DNA from: Tetrastigma voinierianum
Lineage: Eukaryota; Streptophyta; Magnoliopsida; Vitales; Vitaceae
Reading direction: 5' to 3'
Assembly: GCA_016808115.1 (NCBI GenBank)
Contig: JAEQBH010000288.1
Coordinates: 124,001 to 188,000 of the forward strand
DNA length: 64,000 nucleotides
The notes beneath the pieces were generated by a model, which was not told the origin of the DNA, did not search any database, and saw nothing but the letters and a program-made list of their open reading frames with translations. The position numbers were made by a program, and so were the translations under genes. Shown here piece by piece: positions 1-11,049 of this stretch (the stretch's first letter is position 1; each line of letters starts with the position of its first letter).

Positions 1-1560
1 GTCTCTGCATAAGTAAAGGAATGCTTCCTTCGCCTGCATTCTCAAGTCCTTCCGATGGACCTTCTCCTCGAACTACAAAAGAGAGGCCATCACCAGCAAA
101 GGGATTGAACCAAAATCCCCGAGATCCGGTAAAGAGCCGCCAAGATGGCTCCCCTCCTTTGCACATAATGCTACAGCGGAAATAAGCTCGTCCTGAACAG
201 ATGGTCGAGCAACAAAGATTCGAGAAGTGAGCGCTCCTCGTAAAATATTGGTCCAAAGAAGGTGCCCCCGCCGCTCGAACCATCTCGAGCGAGGGGCGAG
301 CGGGCCCAATCTCCAGAACTCCCTGCATTGGCCGGCCGGTATACGCAGCCAAGAGTCGTTGAAATATCTACGCCCGAGCACTCGCAGCGATCATCATCAT
401 CGAACTCCAAGCTCACACGACTCAGCCGGCCCCTGCAGGTCATCGAGCGGTAAACCGCAACACCACTCGCGTAAAGAACGCCGTCTCGAGTCATGAAAGG
501 TAATAGAATATTCCTCGATCAACCTCACGGACCCAGATCTAGGATCAGCTCCTCGCGTGGACGCCGTAGTACCTAATTTCGATGGAATCCAGCTCACGAT
601 GGAGTCGTACATTCCCTAATTCAAGGTTCCCACAACAATGGCCTCCGAATCCTCGAGGCAGCGACACCGAGGGGTGATTGCCTCTCCAGCAGAGCAGGAC
701 CGGTGACTCCGCCGCGGGCCGAGGATGATGACTCCGCCCCGGGCCCGATGTGCGCCCGCTGGAGTGGCCCGGGCCCGAACTCCTCCGAGGCACCGTGACG
801 GGGCACCCGGTCCCATCCGTGTCCGACAAGGTCTAATCCCCGAGGCTCTCGTGCACCCGCCGGGACCTGATGGTACCGAGCTCGGACCTAGCCGGGCCTC
901 TCTCGTGTATCAATCTCACTCGAGCCCAACACAAGACCCACCTCGAGTATGGTGAACCATATCAAAATGCACCGATGCACTCAGAGAACTAAACCGAGGT
1001 TAAGACGACCGAGGCACTCAAAATAGCAAATGAACCGTGGCTCACTGCAACAGCCTAAAATGACCCCGAACTCGGCAACAAAGGCTCGTGAAAAGACCAA
1101 ATGCCGAGGCGTGCGTAAATAGCTGAACCGGCAAGTACCCAAGTAGCGTTGATAAAATGGCGTGCTGAGGCTCAACAAGGCTCAACAGGTGGCTCGGGGT
1201 CGGGCAATGAACGACAAAGGCTCATGCGCGTGGCGGAGGCTACCGTGGCTCGCAGGCCGAGACTGAGGTACAAGCAAGGGCTAGGATGCACAGACCACCT
1301 GCAGGCGTCGGTCCGCGGCTCGGGCCGTGGAGTGCAAATCCTAAGAAGGGCAGGCGTGGACCACTACGGCAGCAAAGGACCTGGAAGCTCCCGGAAGGTT
1401 CTACAGTAGGTCGGGACGCGGAGCTCGAGCAAAATGCGCAGGGCTTCTCCGAGGCGCAGCGAAATGGCTTAAATGGATGCCCCTTCCACCAGTTTAAATA
1501 GGCTCAAGCCAGGGCACCAAGGGTCTCTCATTCCATTTTTCGCTACTAAGTGCACTTGGC
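1..1560 (-). other. GC-rich module of element A (unrecognised; captured gene or accessory ORF)
   Basis: This block is much richer in G and C than its surroundings and aligns in reverse complement with roughly 40690-42260 of element B. A TATA-like TATTTAAA lies on the minus strand near 1492-1500, at its upstream end. The best open stretch is minus 73-381 (102 codons). It shares with B a segment containing DELISA, then EGSHLGG, LPDL and VMASL, but in B frameshifts break it. I do not recognise the protein. Possible readings are a host gene fragment captured by the retrotransposon or the accessory ORF Athila-type elements often carry downstream of pol. The pairing with B makes the block real; function is unknown. 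Confidence 0.6.
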
Positions 1561-1827
1561 CATGCCGGGGCTTCCTCGAAATCCAAAATTTTAAATTAAA
1601 TATTACTACTATAAAATTATTATTATAAAATTTACTATATGAACTAAAAATAAAATTTAACAAACAATACTATACTATGTAAACAAAGTACTAAATATTA
1701 AAAAATTACTTAAATTAAAAAGTTTGCTAAAATAATTGAATTAAATAAAATTAAACAAAGTAAACATGGTAATCCCAATCTGCTCTGAAACACCGAACCA
1801 GCCCCATTCTCAAAATTCTCAAGGGGG
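1561..1827 (-). other. AT-rich spacer between protease region and GC-rich module (element A)
   Basis: It is very AT-rich with runs such as ATTATTATAAAATTTACTATA. It holds no ORF of interest and matches the position of 40420-40680 in element B. It separates the gag-pro part from the GC-rich module. Confidence 0.5.
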
Positions 1828-2600
1828 TCAAGGAGAATGATCTCCCTCAACCCCTCGCAGTGAGTCCGGGCCGATTCCAAATGTGTCGGGTGCCCAAATG
1901 TTGATCCGCTTCCTCACCGATGGTTTGTGATTTGAGCAGCTATTTGCAAATTGGTGTTGATGGCAAGACCAATATCTCTCATCTCGATGGCTTATTACTC
2001 CTTGCATTTCGTACACCGTGTTTTCTCGCACACCGATCAATTGAAACAACTTCATCGAAATTTGATTTTCGCCAACAAATTTCGCCATATTCAAAATGGA
2101 AGATGTTTAACTCCAAAGTCATGTTACTATTGTTGCATGACTCATCTCGGCAATTTATTATTGTATCAATGTGGGTTTAAACAATCTCCTAAGATGATTG
2201 GTACATGATTGGGTTCACTTGCAATCAAGCTCAAGAGTCAAGCACCACAAAATCTACCTGGTAGTAGAATTTGTCTATTTTCACTAAGCATCCTCAACTA
2301 TCCCCTTAGGATTTTCACCGATCTATCTACCAATGGTGGATATTGGTAGGTTTAAGTTCACCTAAACTAGATGCTTGTATACCGAATACTAGATTAGGTT
2401 AACACTCATTCCAAATCAAGTAATGACTTGCCCATGCAATTCTACCAATATTAACTAAATTGTGAGATCCCGGATCCTTGTATTTAATGTGGTACTTGCT
2501 TTGATTATGGTGACCACTTGCTCAAAGGAGAAATGCCTTCTTCTCACGCCTAGTCCCTCTTTAATCGTGCAAAGATCTTTCAAAATTTCCAGATGTGGAC
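1828..2600 (-). pseudogene. Retroviral-type aspartic protease and C-terminal tail, degenerate (element A)
   Basis: On the minus strand, reading from 2600 down, the broken translation gives KDLCTIKEGLG, then a decayed protease core with HVPIILG near 2200. A tail with the signature INIWAPD follows in the 88-codon frame 1828-2094. Element B has the equivalent DLCTIKKD, VPIILGRPFLAT and INIWAPN. In Athila-type elements this region follows gag and processes the polyprotein. Stops and frameshifts are frequent and the catalytic triad cannot be read cleanly, so it is a pseudogene. Confidence 0.6.
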
Positions 2601-2879
2601 TTGCTTCGATTATGTCCAAGCAGGTATGTTAACCTTCACTCATTTTAGGACTCTAAATGCTCGTCACGATGCCTTCTTCTTACCTCTAAGTGCTTGTGAA
2701 ATGGAGGTGGTATGCGTGTATTTCATTGAATCTCCCTTAGGAGAATATGCTCAGATCGCAATTCTTCTCCCGATCGGATTCTTCAAATGTGCTTCGCATA
2801 GGCCGATCAACCTCTTTCCACTTCTCAAAAATGTTATAGCCTTAACTTCATCCATTCCTGAATTGTTGGATGACCCGAC

Positions 2880-4200
2880 CTCATGGATTCCCTTGGGATT
2901 TGGGCCCATTTGTGATGAAACCTCCTTTATCTTGTACCTCTAGCAACTTGATCTTGGTGATTGAATACTGTAGATTGTCAATTTTCTGGTTGAGATTGCT
3001 CTCAAGCCCATCTATTCTTTTATTCAGTGTACTTTCTACAGTATCAATCCTTTGTGCCAGTTGCACATTGATTCCTTTTGTTCCTCAGCAAGTTTGCCCA
3101 CCACCTTACTCAAATTCAATGGCAAGCATTTCCTTGCTTTGGAGAAGAGGATAATTGGTTGTTGTATGGTGTGAGAAGTACCAAGAGTTTGGCACTGAGG
3201 GTACATAGGCGGGGGGGTTGGGTCTCATACAAGATTGAGGTAGATTCCTCAATTAGATTGTAGATATTCTCATATGGAGCATTGGATTATTTGTGGCTTA
3301 TGGCTGTCCTCTGATGTTTGCACATTCCCGACATCAAATCCTTCTTTGCGGGGCCATAGGACATGGTTCTCTGTTGAGAGATTGGGGTAGTGCGGGGTGG
3401 TGTGGGATTGCAGATCCTTGCATGCACCTCTTGGAGATGTTGCCTTCCCGAGCTCCTCTGCCTTCCTAAGTAGGGGTTGAAATCCACAAGCTCTCGTTTC
3501 TCTTCTCTGCGGTGCATACATCCCACCTTTGGTTGTTGGTGGTCTCATCCTATCCAATTCTCTGGGTTCAGGCTCATCCCTGACCCTTAGAAGTTTCAAC
3601 CACGTAATTTAAAAAAATCCATGGCCGTGCGGATGTACTCGAGAAAGTCTCCTCCACACATGTTTCAGCCTCATGGCGGAGACATACCATATAGAGTAGT
3701 TCCACCAACATCCAAGTATCAAACCCATGATGTTAGGCATGCGCTGATGGTTTCCATAAATCTTTCCAACAACTGGTAAAATCTCTCACCATCATGAGAG
3801 TACACCAAAGGTATAAATTTGTCTTTTCAAATTATTGGTCTATGAACGAAGAACTTCTTGGTCGACTGCTGACTCATTAATTTAGATAGTTCCTAGGTCT
3901 CAATGAGTTTTAGCGAATCTTGGCCTTGTCGCTAAGGTCAATGGAAATGCTTTCGGTGTGAAGATCCATATCGTCATTACCTTCAGCGAAGGAGTGAGTG
4001 CGAGCCTCCTCCAAAATCCCTAATATGAGTGTATAGTTTTCATTTCCATACCATGATATGTAGGGAGTAGGGGTACCAAATAAGGCCTCCTTTGCTGCAT
4101 CTTGGCGGGAGGAATGATCTGAGGATGGGGCACCCCCAACTCTAGGAGGTGGATGTGATCCTCGTAGCTCTATAAGCATTTGGATTCATGTGAGGATCTG
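2880..4200 (-). pseudogene. Athila-type gag, degenerate (element A)
   Basis: Broken frames on the minus strand follow Athila gag order. Nearest the LTR, 3910-4179 holds a Pro-rich PPRVGGAPSS, then a GNENYTLILGILEEA stretch corresponding to the family's ENPYxHIxEFEE, then SIDLSDKAKIR (family SLxDKAKxW). Next comes 3270-3599 with DEPEPRELDRM and GGMYA, typical of the linker after the gag core. Last is a coiled-coil-like segment at 2890-3050 (TLNKRIDGLESNLNQKIDN). Gag forms the virus-like particle. No single frame spans the gene, so it is dead. Confidence 0.75.
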
Positions 4201-4562
4201 AGTTGACTTTGTTCCTCGGGTATGGGATCCATGGTATCGGTGTGTGCCACACTAACTTCCTTGGCTGGGTGAGTTGTATCTTGTTCTATCACGATCTACG
4301 ATACATCTCTATCCTTTGTTATAACACCTTTACAAAATTTAGAGACAACAAAAACCTTCTGAGCTTGCAAAAGATTAAAGTTAAATAACAAAAATTAAAA
4401 ATTGTTGAATAGAAAGCCCGAAAACGGTCACGATTCTTTTGCTAAAATCTTTGAAAACTGGCAGTTCCTGCAACTGAGTTTCAAAAAGAGGTAAAAAGAT
4501 TACCTTCACTTGTGATGTTGATCACAAGTACACTTCAACTTACCATTAGTAGTTTGGCACCA
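4201..4562 (-). other. 5' leader of element A
   Basis: Untranslated leader between primer site and gag. It matches the corresponding leader of element B at 37690-37990, including a TACTAATGGTAAGTTGAAGT-like segment just inside the primer site. Confidence 0.5.
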
Positions 4563-4580
4563 TCCCCGGCAACGGCGCCA
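4563..4580 (-). promoter_or_regulatory. Primer-binding site, tRNA-Asp type (element A)
   Basis: The minus strand reads TGGCGCCGTTGCCGGGGA, the complement of the plant tRNA-Asp 3' end and the usual Athila-type primer site. It lies two bases inside the LTR end, as expected for first-strand priming. Confidence 0.9.
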
Positions 4581-4582
4581 TT

Positions 4583-6126
4583 TGATTCGTGCCACAGTAG
4601 GCTGAGCTAAAATCAACAAAATTTATATACACTAAGTTCCTACTCTTTGCAGTAGTCAAGCTCTTTTCTTGGTATGGTGAATACTAAGATTAGAACCACG
4701 GGGATGGGTTTCATCCTAAAAATGGTTTGCATAAGTGCACGAAGGTAAGGCTTTCTATTTGGACTCTTTGGTTGCCAGCGATTGAGTAGGTTGGCGAAAT
4801 TGTAAAAAACTGAAAATGAAGTGTGAAAAGTTAACTTTGAATTTGGGTCACTAACCCAGTAGGATTAGGGCAAACAAGTCCTCGGGTTTTATCCTCGCGT
4901 TATGACATACAACTTTATAGTCGAGGCATAGCAGTCTATGTTTAACTAGCAAACCTCACCCTTGAAATCAACTCTATTTGAGTCAACACAGGTGGCATCA
5001 TCTATGGCCCCTTTACTATTGAAACCCTAACATTTTAAATATCATTTAGGCTCGTAAAGACCATCTAAAGAACCACAGTGCATCTAGCATTAAGTATGCT
5101 GTAATCTAACATGGAGTATTGGCGAATCAATAACGTCGATGCTATTGACCTAATTTGAGAAAGATGGGGTCATAAACAGTACCTATGGCTTTTAATACAA
5201 GAGGACAACATGCACTTGTACTTTTCTGCTGCTTCCTTATCTTCAAGAAAGGAAACAGCCAAACATCTCTTGAGTTGTCATCCTCGAGAGGGTGTTTGCT
5301 TGTGAAAGTAAGAGAAAGAGGAGAAGAGAGAGAAAAGCAAAACCTAATTAAAAATACGAGACAAAATAAAACTTGCAATCCTTCTCTCCCCAAAATTCTC
5401 CATGTTATTACAAAAAGAGAGGGGTTTATATAGGCCACCTCGATGCAGCGAAAATACCGAAAAACCTACAAATTTGGCTAAGTTAAGACGAGGAGTAATC
5501 ATGGAAATTTAGTGGGTTCTTGATAAATACAAAAGCATGGCGATGGTTCGTAAATTTGAAGAATTTGTGGATGGCGAAATCGCCGAGCATAAGCGAAATG
5601 AAGCCGCTGAGCAGCAGTTTCGCTGGCTAAGCGAAATTTATTAACAAGCGAGGTGCAGTGATGTAATCATGAAATTTAAGCTAGGAGCAGTTGCCTCGTG
5701 AAAACCACGGTGTCTGGCGAAAATCCACAATTTATTTGAACTTATAAATTTAGCTAAACATATGAAGATTTTATGATCGATAAAATTTTATGGGGCTTAG
5801 TGAAATTCTTCAGTTTTCTTGATTTTCCTTTGCTTTGCCTCTGTCTTCCTACGCATCAATTTTTCTTCACTTTGCCTTGATTTTTCATTGATTCTTGGGG
5901 TGGTTGATGTCGACACTTTGAGTTTCAAACCATGATTCATCATCGTCCAGATATTGAACTCTAAGTCTTGTAAAGCACAAAACAGCGAAAATATATACCC
6001 CAAATGGCATAAGTGCTCTTTAGAGAGACTTGAACACTTCAATTGGCATTAATGCAAGCATGATTAATTACTCAAAAGCACTCAAAACCTATCTAAAATA
6101 GGGTTAATGGCGCGGAGTGCCAATCA
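4583..6126 (-). repeat. 5' LTR of element A
   Basis: About 1.54 kb. On the minus strand it begins TGATTGGCAC at 6126 (family TGATTAGTGCCC) and ends GGCACGAATCA at 4583, next to the primer site. It aligns with 36100-37677, 44089-45663, 62149-63701 and a shorter copy at 18115-19595. The promoter-side motif CCTATATAAACCCC is conserved among the full copies. An A-rich and GAAATTTTCGC-rich U3-like segment lies at 5560-5780. Confidence 0.85.
5424..5431 (-). promoter_or_regulatory. LTR TATA box (element A)
   Basis: TATATAAA on the minus strand inside GGTGGCCTATATAAACCCC. The same block is conserved in the other full-length LTRs of this family, marking the probable RNA start region. Confidence 0.6.
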
Positions 6127-7269
6127 GGAAACGGCTCGTTGCCAGCCCATGTGAGGAAAGGGTGCCCCAGTCATCTTAAGCGTCGGTTATGGAGATGGCG
6201 TCCTCTATAACCGCCCGACGTAAAGAATATCTGAATGATGGCATAGTTGAAGCGAGAGCAGCGGCAGCGGTCACTTCACACCACGTTAGGTAAATCGGAA
6301 TGAGGTAGCGGCGTGATGAAGTGATGCGAACAGGGATATAGGCGAAATGCTTGGCCTTGAAGTGGGCCGACATGGCCCTCCTTTGTTGAGTTTCCATTCA
6401 CCACGTCCATTAGTCGAGACCGAATGACGCAAAATTGTCGGGGTGCTAATCAAAGCCGATCAAGCGGCTCAGGGATGATCCAAGATTATAATAGTGATTG
6501 ATCGACTCGCGAGTCGACCACACCCTCACGAACTACCTTCTTGCGGCGTGGGAGGCGAAAGTTGTAAGAATTCTTGCACCACACTCGCCAGCGGTTGGAT
6601 GAGGTGGATTGTAAAGTGCTTTCTCGCCATCCACTTGGATCACTTGATAGTTTTGAGGGAAGAAGTCGTTAGGGTGATGAAGCCAGCACCTTAATAAATG
6701 ATCGGTTCTTGCGGTTGGTGCGAGCCGATCGATATTTTCCTGGATTAGCGAACCCGTTACATAGTAATTTGGGGTGGGTCCTCAACGCCCGACCCGGCAA
6801 TGGAAACAGCCACGCGCTTTTTTCGGACATAGGTGAAGACACAGAGCTCTAGAAGGTGATGAACTCAAATGGTACTAAGGTGGTAATCCGAGGTTGGCTA
6901 GACAATTATGACACCTACAATGCACTATACACTAGGGCCAAATAGGCCAGCGAAAGAAGACACCCTTGAAGGGCGGCCCAGGATACACATAACGAGCTAG
7001 CTAGACCTAATGTGGAATCTCATACCCAAGGTGGAGGACTCGACTGAAGGAGGGACACCTACGTGCAGTGTGGTGAAGGCGAAACCCGGACAGTGGACTG
7101 GGAGTGTGTGGTGGTGACGGCGGTGTCAGAAAGGGTGTCGGAGGGCAAAGCTGTGGCCTGGAGCCCGGTGTATGTGAGGGACTCCCGGTAAATTCGTGTG
7201 GAAGGGTGTGCGAGGCTAGGGTTCAAGCGGATAATCTGGTGAAACGGAAAAGTGGAGATGTTAGGCCTT
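6126..7269. other. Unassigned 3' region of element E
   Basis: About 1.1 kb of moderately GC-rich DNA lies between element A's LTR and the palindromic array. I see no conserved protein and no LTR end matching the family. The small frames here (for example 6176-6397 minus and 6494-6694 plus) have no recognisable motif. It is probably 3' untranslated DNA of element E or a further decayed insertion. Confidence 0.35.
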
Positions 7270-7635
7270 AAACAAGGTAATGTCGCGACGTTCGGATGCA
7301 ACGTCGCGACGTTCGAAGGAATGTCTTCGACGTCGCGGCGTTAGAAGCGGCGTCATAGCGTTCGGAGGATGGTAATAATCAACTTCGTGACGTTGGATAT
7401 CAACGTCGCGACGTTCCAAAGGAGGGTAAAATCAATGTCGCGACGTTAAGATCTCACGTCGCGACGTTCCAGAGAATGGTAATAATCAACGTCGCGACAT
7501 TCCAGAGGAGGTAAAATCGTCGCCAGCGGTGAGATCTCCGCGTCGCGGCGTTCCGGAGAAGTCAAGTAGCGTCGCGGCGTTCTGACGTCGCGGCGTTACT
7601 AACATCGCGGCGTTGAGATCAACGTAGTATTTGAC
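7270..7635. repeat. Minisatellite built on palindrome AACGTCGCGACGTT
   Basis: About thirteen copies of a 13-14 bp word lie in 350 bp. Perfect copies of AACGTCGCGACGTT, which is its own reverse complement, lie at 7300-7313 and 7402-7415. Near copies lie at about 7280, 7433, 7454 and 7489. Towards the right the core changes to GTCGCGGCGTT (about 7539, 7568, 7584, 7601), losing perfect symmetry. Spacers are also related (CCAGAGGAGGTAAAATC and GGATGGTAATAATCAA), giving a higher-order unit of roughly 50-60 bp. The array is far denser in CpG than its surroundings. Confidence 0.85.
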
Positions 7636-8059
7636 AAAAAGGCCCAAAATGTACATCTATGCAATCATGGTCTGAGATAAGAGAAAACTCCCCTCGTGTA
7701 ATTGTGACTTTTTGGACGTTTGTAGTGCTCTGCATGAACGGATCCGCAGTGCAACCGTTAAAAGTCACGGTAACATCCAAAAGGATTCCGATTCTGGACG
7801 AAACATCAAACCAACATAGCCCGCAAAAGCCAGATAATAAAAATATAAACCATAGAAAGAAGGGATGCAGAAAACTTGGTTGCCCAGAAGCGCTATGTTT
7901 AATGTCGTTAGCTCGTATTACACAGTCTGTGTTCTAGAATCAGAGGCTCTTGGGGTACCTTCTTTTGCAGCCGTCGATCGTCAAAGGAATGATCGCCTCA
8001 TGGAACTCGCCCCAAAATCTGACTTCAACCATTGTGTGAAGTAGCGTAAATGTTCCTTT
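7636..8059 (-). other. 3' untranslated region after integrase (element E)
   Basis: No recognisable coding motif beyond the C-terminal tail of integrase. The 92-codon plus-strand frame at 7659-7937 has no family signature and is likely chance. Confidence 0.4.
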
Positions 8060-9063
8060 CTCGGGATGAGTAACCTCTTGCCCCTCCATGTGAAAAGACC
8101 TTGAGTCATGAAGGTCTGACCATACAGATTTCAATTTCCCGGGAAGAGTTTTGAGCGGGAATTAAACAAGAGGACTTATTGTCTGCCTCGAATTCCACTT
8201 CTATTAATGTATTTGTCATGCGGGCTTTTGTCTTTTCCTTGTAAATACGGCCATTTTCATGAAGCCGTTCACGAATTAAGTCGAGTTCAGCGGTACATGT
8301 GATCGCTATCAGTTAGTGTATTGTCCATATTCGGTCTTTGAGTTGCCCGATGGCTCGTGCTCCAATTCCAGCGGGTGACACGGCTTTGCCATAAACGATT
8401 CTAAGCGGCTGACATACCAGGGTGTTTAAGCGGTAGTGCGCTGAAGTGCATCTTCAATTTTAGACAATCCTTCACTTGGGCGATAGCGTACTCTCCGGAA
8501 TGGACTTAATTTCCACGGTTGATACCTGCGCGCCATTATTGTGGGTGATATGCAAGGGATGTACGATGGCGAACTCCATACTTTTGCAAAACCTTGTCCA
8601 TCTTATTGCAGAAATGAGTACCGTTATCTGTGATTAGTGCTCGAGGGGTTCCAAATCGTGAGAATATGTGGCTGCGAAGAAATTGAGCCACTACCTTGGC
8701 ATTGTTAGTACGGGTTGGGGTGCTTCAACCACTTCGAGACATAATCTTTGCCCGTAGAGATGTCTGATTGTTATAAGATTAGGGAAATGGTCCTTGAATC
8801 TATCCCCCATAAATCGAACAATTGACTTCTAGAATATGATGCATGGGTAGTTCATCGCCTAAATACCCCCATCCGTGACATTTATCACATATGAATACAA
8901 AATGATGAAACATCTTAAATAAATTAGGCGGTAAGCGATTGAAGAACCTTGAGCTGCTTTGTTCTTTAGCCACCAAAATGTCCACCACATGGTAAGTGTG
9001 CGATGGAATTGAATCTTGTTCATTTGTCTTATAGCACACATCTCGGATCAGCAATTGACGCAA
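7940..9063 (-). pseudogene. Integrase, degenerate (element E)
   Basis: The N-terminal zinc-binding domain is readable at 8800-9063. It has a His pair (about residues 22-25, SHTYH), then ICDKC as the Cys pair, and ends in MHHILEV, matching the family's PLNYILEVELFDVWG. The C-terminal end is readable at 7940-8160, with KLFPGKLKSVWSD matching LKLFPGKLKSRWSGPF. Between these the catalytic core is fragmented by frameshifts and I could not place all of the D,D,E residues. Integrase would insert the cDNA into host chromatin. It is inactive here. Confidence 0.7.
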
Positions 9064-9357
9064 TGTACGCAGAAAGTTAGCTCACTCCCAATAGTAGTCA
9101 TTTAGTGAAGCGAAAAAGTAGCTTTTACATTGATAGTTAAATTCGGAGGACTACCTTGGCTGCAAATAATTCATAATCTTCAAACCATGGTTTGCTCTCT
9201 TGTCTTCAATAGCTAAGGTTGCTCATCACGGAAAATACGTCATTCACTTGAATATCATCACTTGCCTTCAATCGTGAAAGATGATGCGCCACTGGGTTCG
9301 ATTACCTTTCTTGTCTTTAATCTCAGCGTCGAATTCTTACTGTGATAGATTACCGGA
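9064..9357 (-). other. RNase H to integrase connection (element E)
   Basis: Decayed linker between RNase H and the integrase zinc-binding domain; traces such as DAEIKDKKG can be pieced together only across frameshifts. Confidence 0.4.
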
Positions 9358-9640
9358 TTAATCGGAGTTTGGCGTCTTTTTAGTCATCAAGTATTTAATG
9401 GCAGAATGGTCCGTGTGAACTACGACCTTGTTACCAATCAAATAAGGTCTGAATTTGTCAAAAGAAAAGACAATAGCTAATAGTTCTTTCTCTGTAGTGG
9501 CATAATTCAACTGAGCATCATTCAAGGTTCTGCTAGCATAGTAGATTACTTGGAAAATTTTCTCTCGTTGCGCTAACACTACCCCAATCGCAAAATAAAC
9601 GTCACACATGAGTTCAATAGGAAGGACCAATGCGGAGCTA
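9358..9640 (-). pseudogene. RNase H domain with RT C-terminus (element E)
   Basis: The clearest coding remnant in this element is a 90-codon open frame. It runs MCDVYFAIGVVLAQR, then VIYYASRTLNDAQLNYATTE, KELLAIVFSFDKFRPYL and VVHTDHSAIKYLMTKK. These are the Ty3/gypsy RNase H blocks: MCDASDxAVGAVL carries the first Asp (the family's ASD is VYF here), the ATTEKELLA Glu is present, and the YTDHAALKY Asp is kept as HTDHSAIKY. RNase H would remove genomic RNA after first-strand synthesis. Upstream RT and downstream integrase are broken, so the element is dead although this domain is well preserved. Confidence 0.85.
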
Positions 9641-9644
9641 CGGC

Positions 9645-10800
9645 CAATGAAATTTGTGTCGACTTATCTTTTATCACGAAAATGCATACAAACGTGTGAA
9701 TCAAACTCAAATGGGATCCCGCATGGGCCCGGAGAAAAGGTTGAACAAACGGTTTTGCAATATGAGAAGAAAATCTTTGATGAATAGCGCCTATAGATCC
9801 GGTGGCTAAAAAACTTATCCTTTTTACGGAAGTGAGGTGGGGTAATTTTTCGATTGCTTCAATCTTTGCTTACTACTCTACCTCTGTTCCCCTTCTTTAA
9901 ATCCGATGTCCGTGCAATACCCTCTTGTACCATAAAATGGCACTTACCGATTGAAATTACCGTTGGTCTCCTCGCATCTTACCAATCTGAATCTCAATTT
10001 TCGGGCGATTTGTCATATGAATTACGATACTAAAAAATGCGTCCATGAAGGTCTCGGTGTCTTCTACGACCATGTCGGAGAAATATGGCCATCATACATC
10101 GTTGGAAGAAGTTCCCGGGCGCATTGCACGATCAAAGTGTCGCACGAATCTTTGAATATCCCATAAAGGGACATGTGAATGTCGTCTTCTCTGATCTTCG
10201 GGGCAATAACCCAATTTGATTGTAAGCGGAGTATCCATCGAAAGAAATAATATTCATGACCAAATTGTCGATCCGACATCTAATCTAAGCAGCAATGAAA
10301 TGATCTTTTCGAGTGGCTTTGTTGATTTCCGATAATCACTACACAAATCCTCCACGATAGCTGACATTTCAAAACGATAATATATTATTCTCGATTCTTA
10401 TAGTGAGTTTGTTTCTCACTTATGATGCTACTTAGTTGGACTTACCCATCTGTTTATGCGAGATGAGGATAAATTACCTTAGTATCCGACCATTTCAATG
10501 CTTCACTTTGGACTACTCTTTCATCGTTTGGATTCAACCTCTCATCTTCCTTGAAGGTTTATACCATACCGGCAAAATACGATGCATGCACATGGAAGGC
10601 GAATCCTTCGTCGATAGAGACCGTCAGTGCATTTTTATGATCTGCGAAGGACCCTCAATAACTTCTCCTCTTCTAGTTGAGTCAGGATCTTTGAGATGAT
10701 CCTTTGGTAAGGTGGATGCTACGAATATGCATACTTCAAATGGCTAGGTAGAGTTTTGTTCCATCTTGGGTGGTTGTTTAAGCGATGGCAGCGTGTTAGC
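9645..10800 (-). pseudogene. Reverse transcriptase, degenerate (element E)
   Basis: Reading down from 10800 across frames: PSLKQPPK and LPKDHLKD (family lead-in), EEKLLRVLR near 10660, WVSP near 10440, a GHEYYFF and GYSxYNQI block near 10250, APEDQ and KTTFTC-like, then NAPGNFFQRCMMAIF near 10110. The catalytic FMDDF box appears as FMDAF near 10045, so the second Asp seems lost. ALIxWEKCHFM-like and GIEVDKAKIEAIEK-like remnants follow to about 9850. Several frameshifts separate the blocks. The order is fully colinear with Athila/Tat RT. Confidence 0.7.
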
Positions 10801-11049
10801 TCGGCCACTAGAGAGACTGAAGTGTTCCTTATTAGATGCGAAAGAATCCATCCATTTACATATTCTCTGCCTCTTCGCTCTCATATTCTAAGGATCATTA
10901 CGTACTAGGCTAGCCTCTAAAGGTCGATAAGACCACTTTATTTGAACAACATAGCCCTCATATCTCTGCCATGAAACAAGTATCACTCTCTGCCGGATGT
11001 CTCACCGCTTCAAACACGTTGAACTTAACCATCTTCACCTCTCTTTAGT

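Larger units (their letters stand above)
1..6126 (-). mobile_element. Athila-type Ty3/gypsy element A, 5' part (runs off the left edge)
   Basis: Reading leftwards on the minus strand the order is 5' LTR, tRNA-Asp primer site, gag, protease, an AT-rich spacer and a GC-rich module that continues past base 1. Element B has the same order on the plus strand, and the two align through gag, protease and the GC-rich module. No reverse transcriptase, RNase H or integrase lies between protease and the GC-rich module in either copy, so the family looks non-autonomous. The 3' LTR is outside the window. Its 5' LTR abuts element E at 6126, whose 3' end is missing there, so A probably inserted into E. Confidence 0.8.

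Noticed and set aside
4563..4580. tRNA gene fragment
   Set aside because: Only the 3' 18 nt of tRNA-Asp are matched, right at an LTR end, which is a primer-binding site.
7270..7635. CRISPR-like direct repeat array
   Set aside because: Repeats are 14-bp palindromes with related, not unique, spacers, in plant retrotransposon DNA; no cas genes.
7270..7635. CGCG-box array for CAMTA-type factors
   Set aside because: The known box needs A, C or G before CGCG and C, G or T after it; TCGCGA does not fit on either strand.
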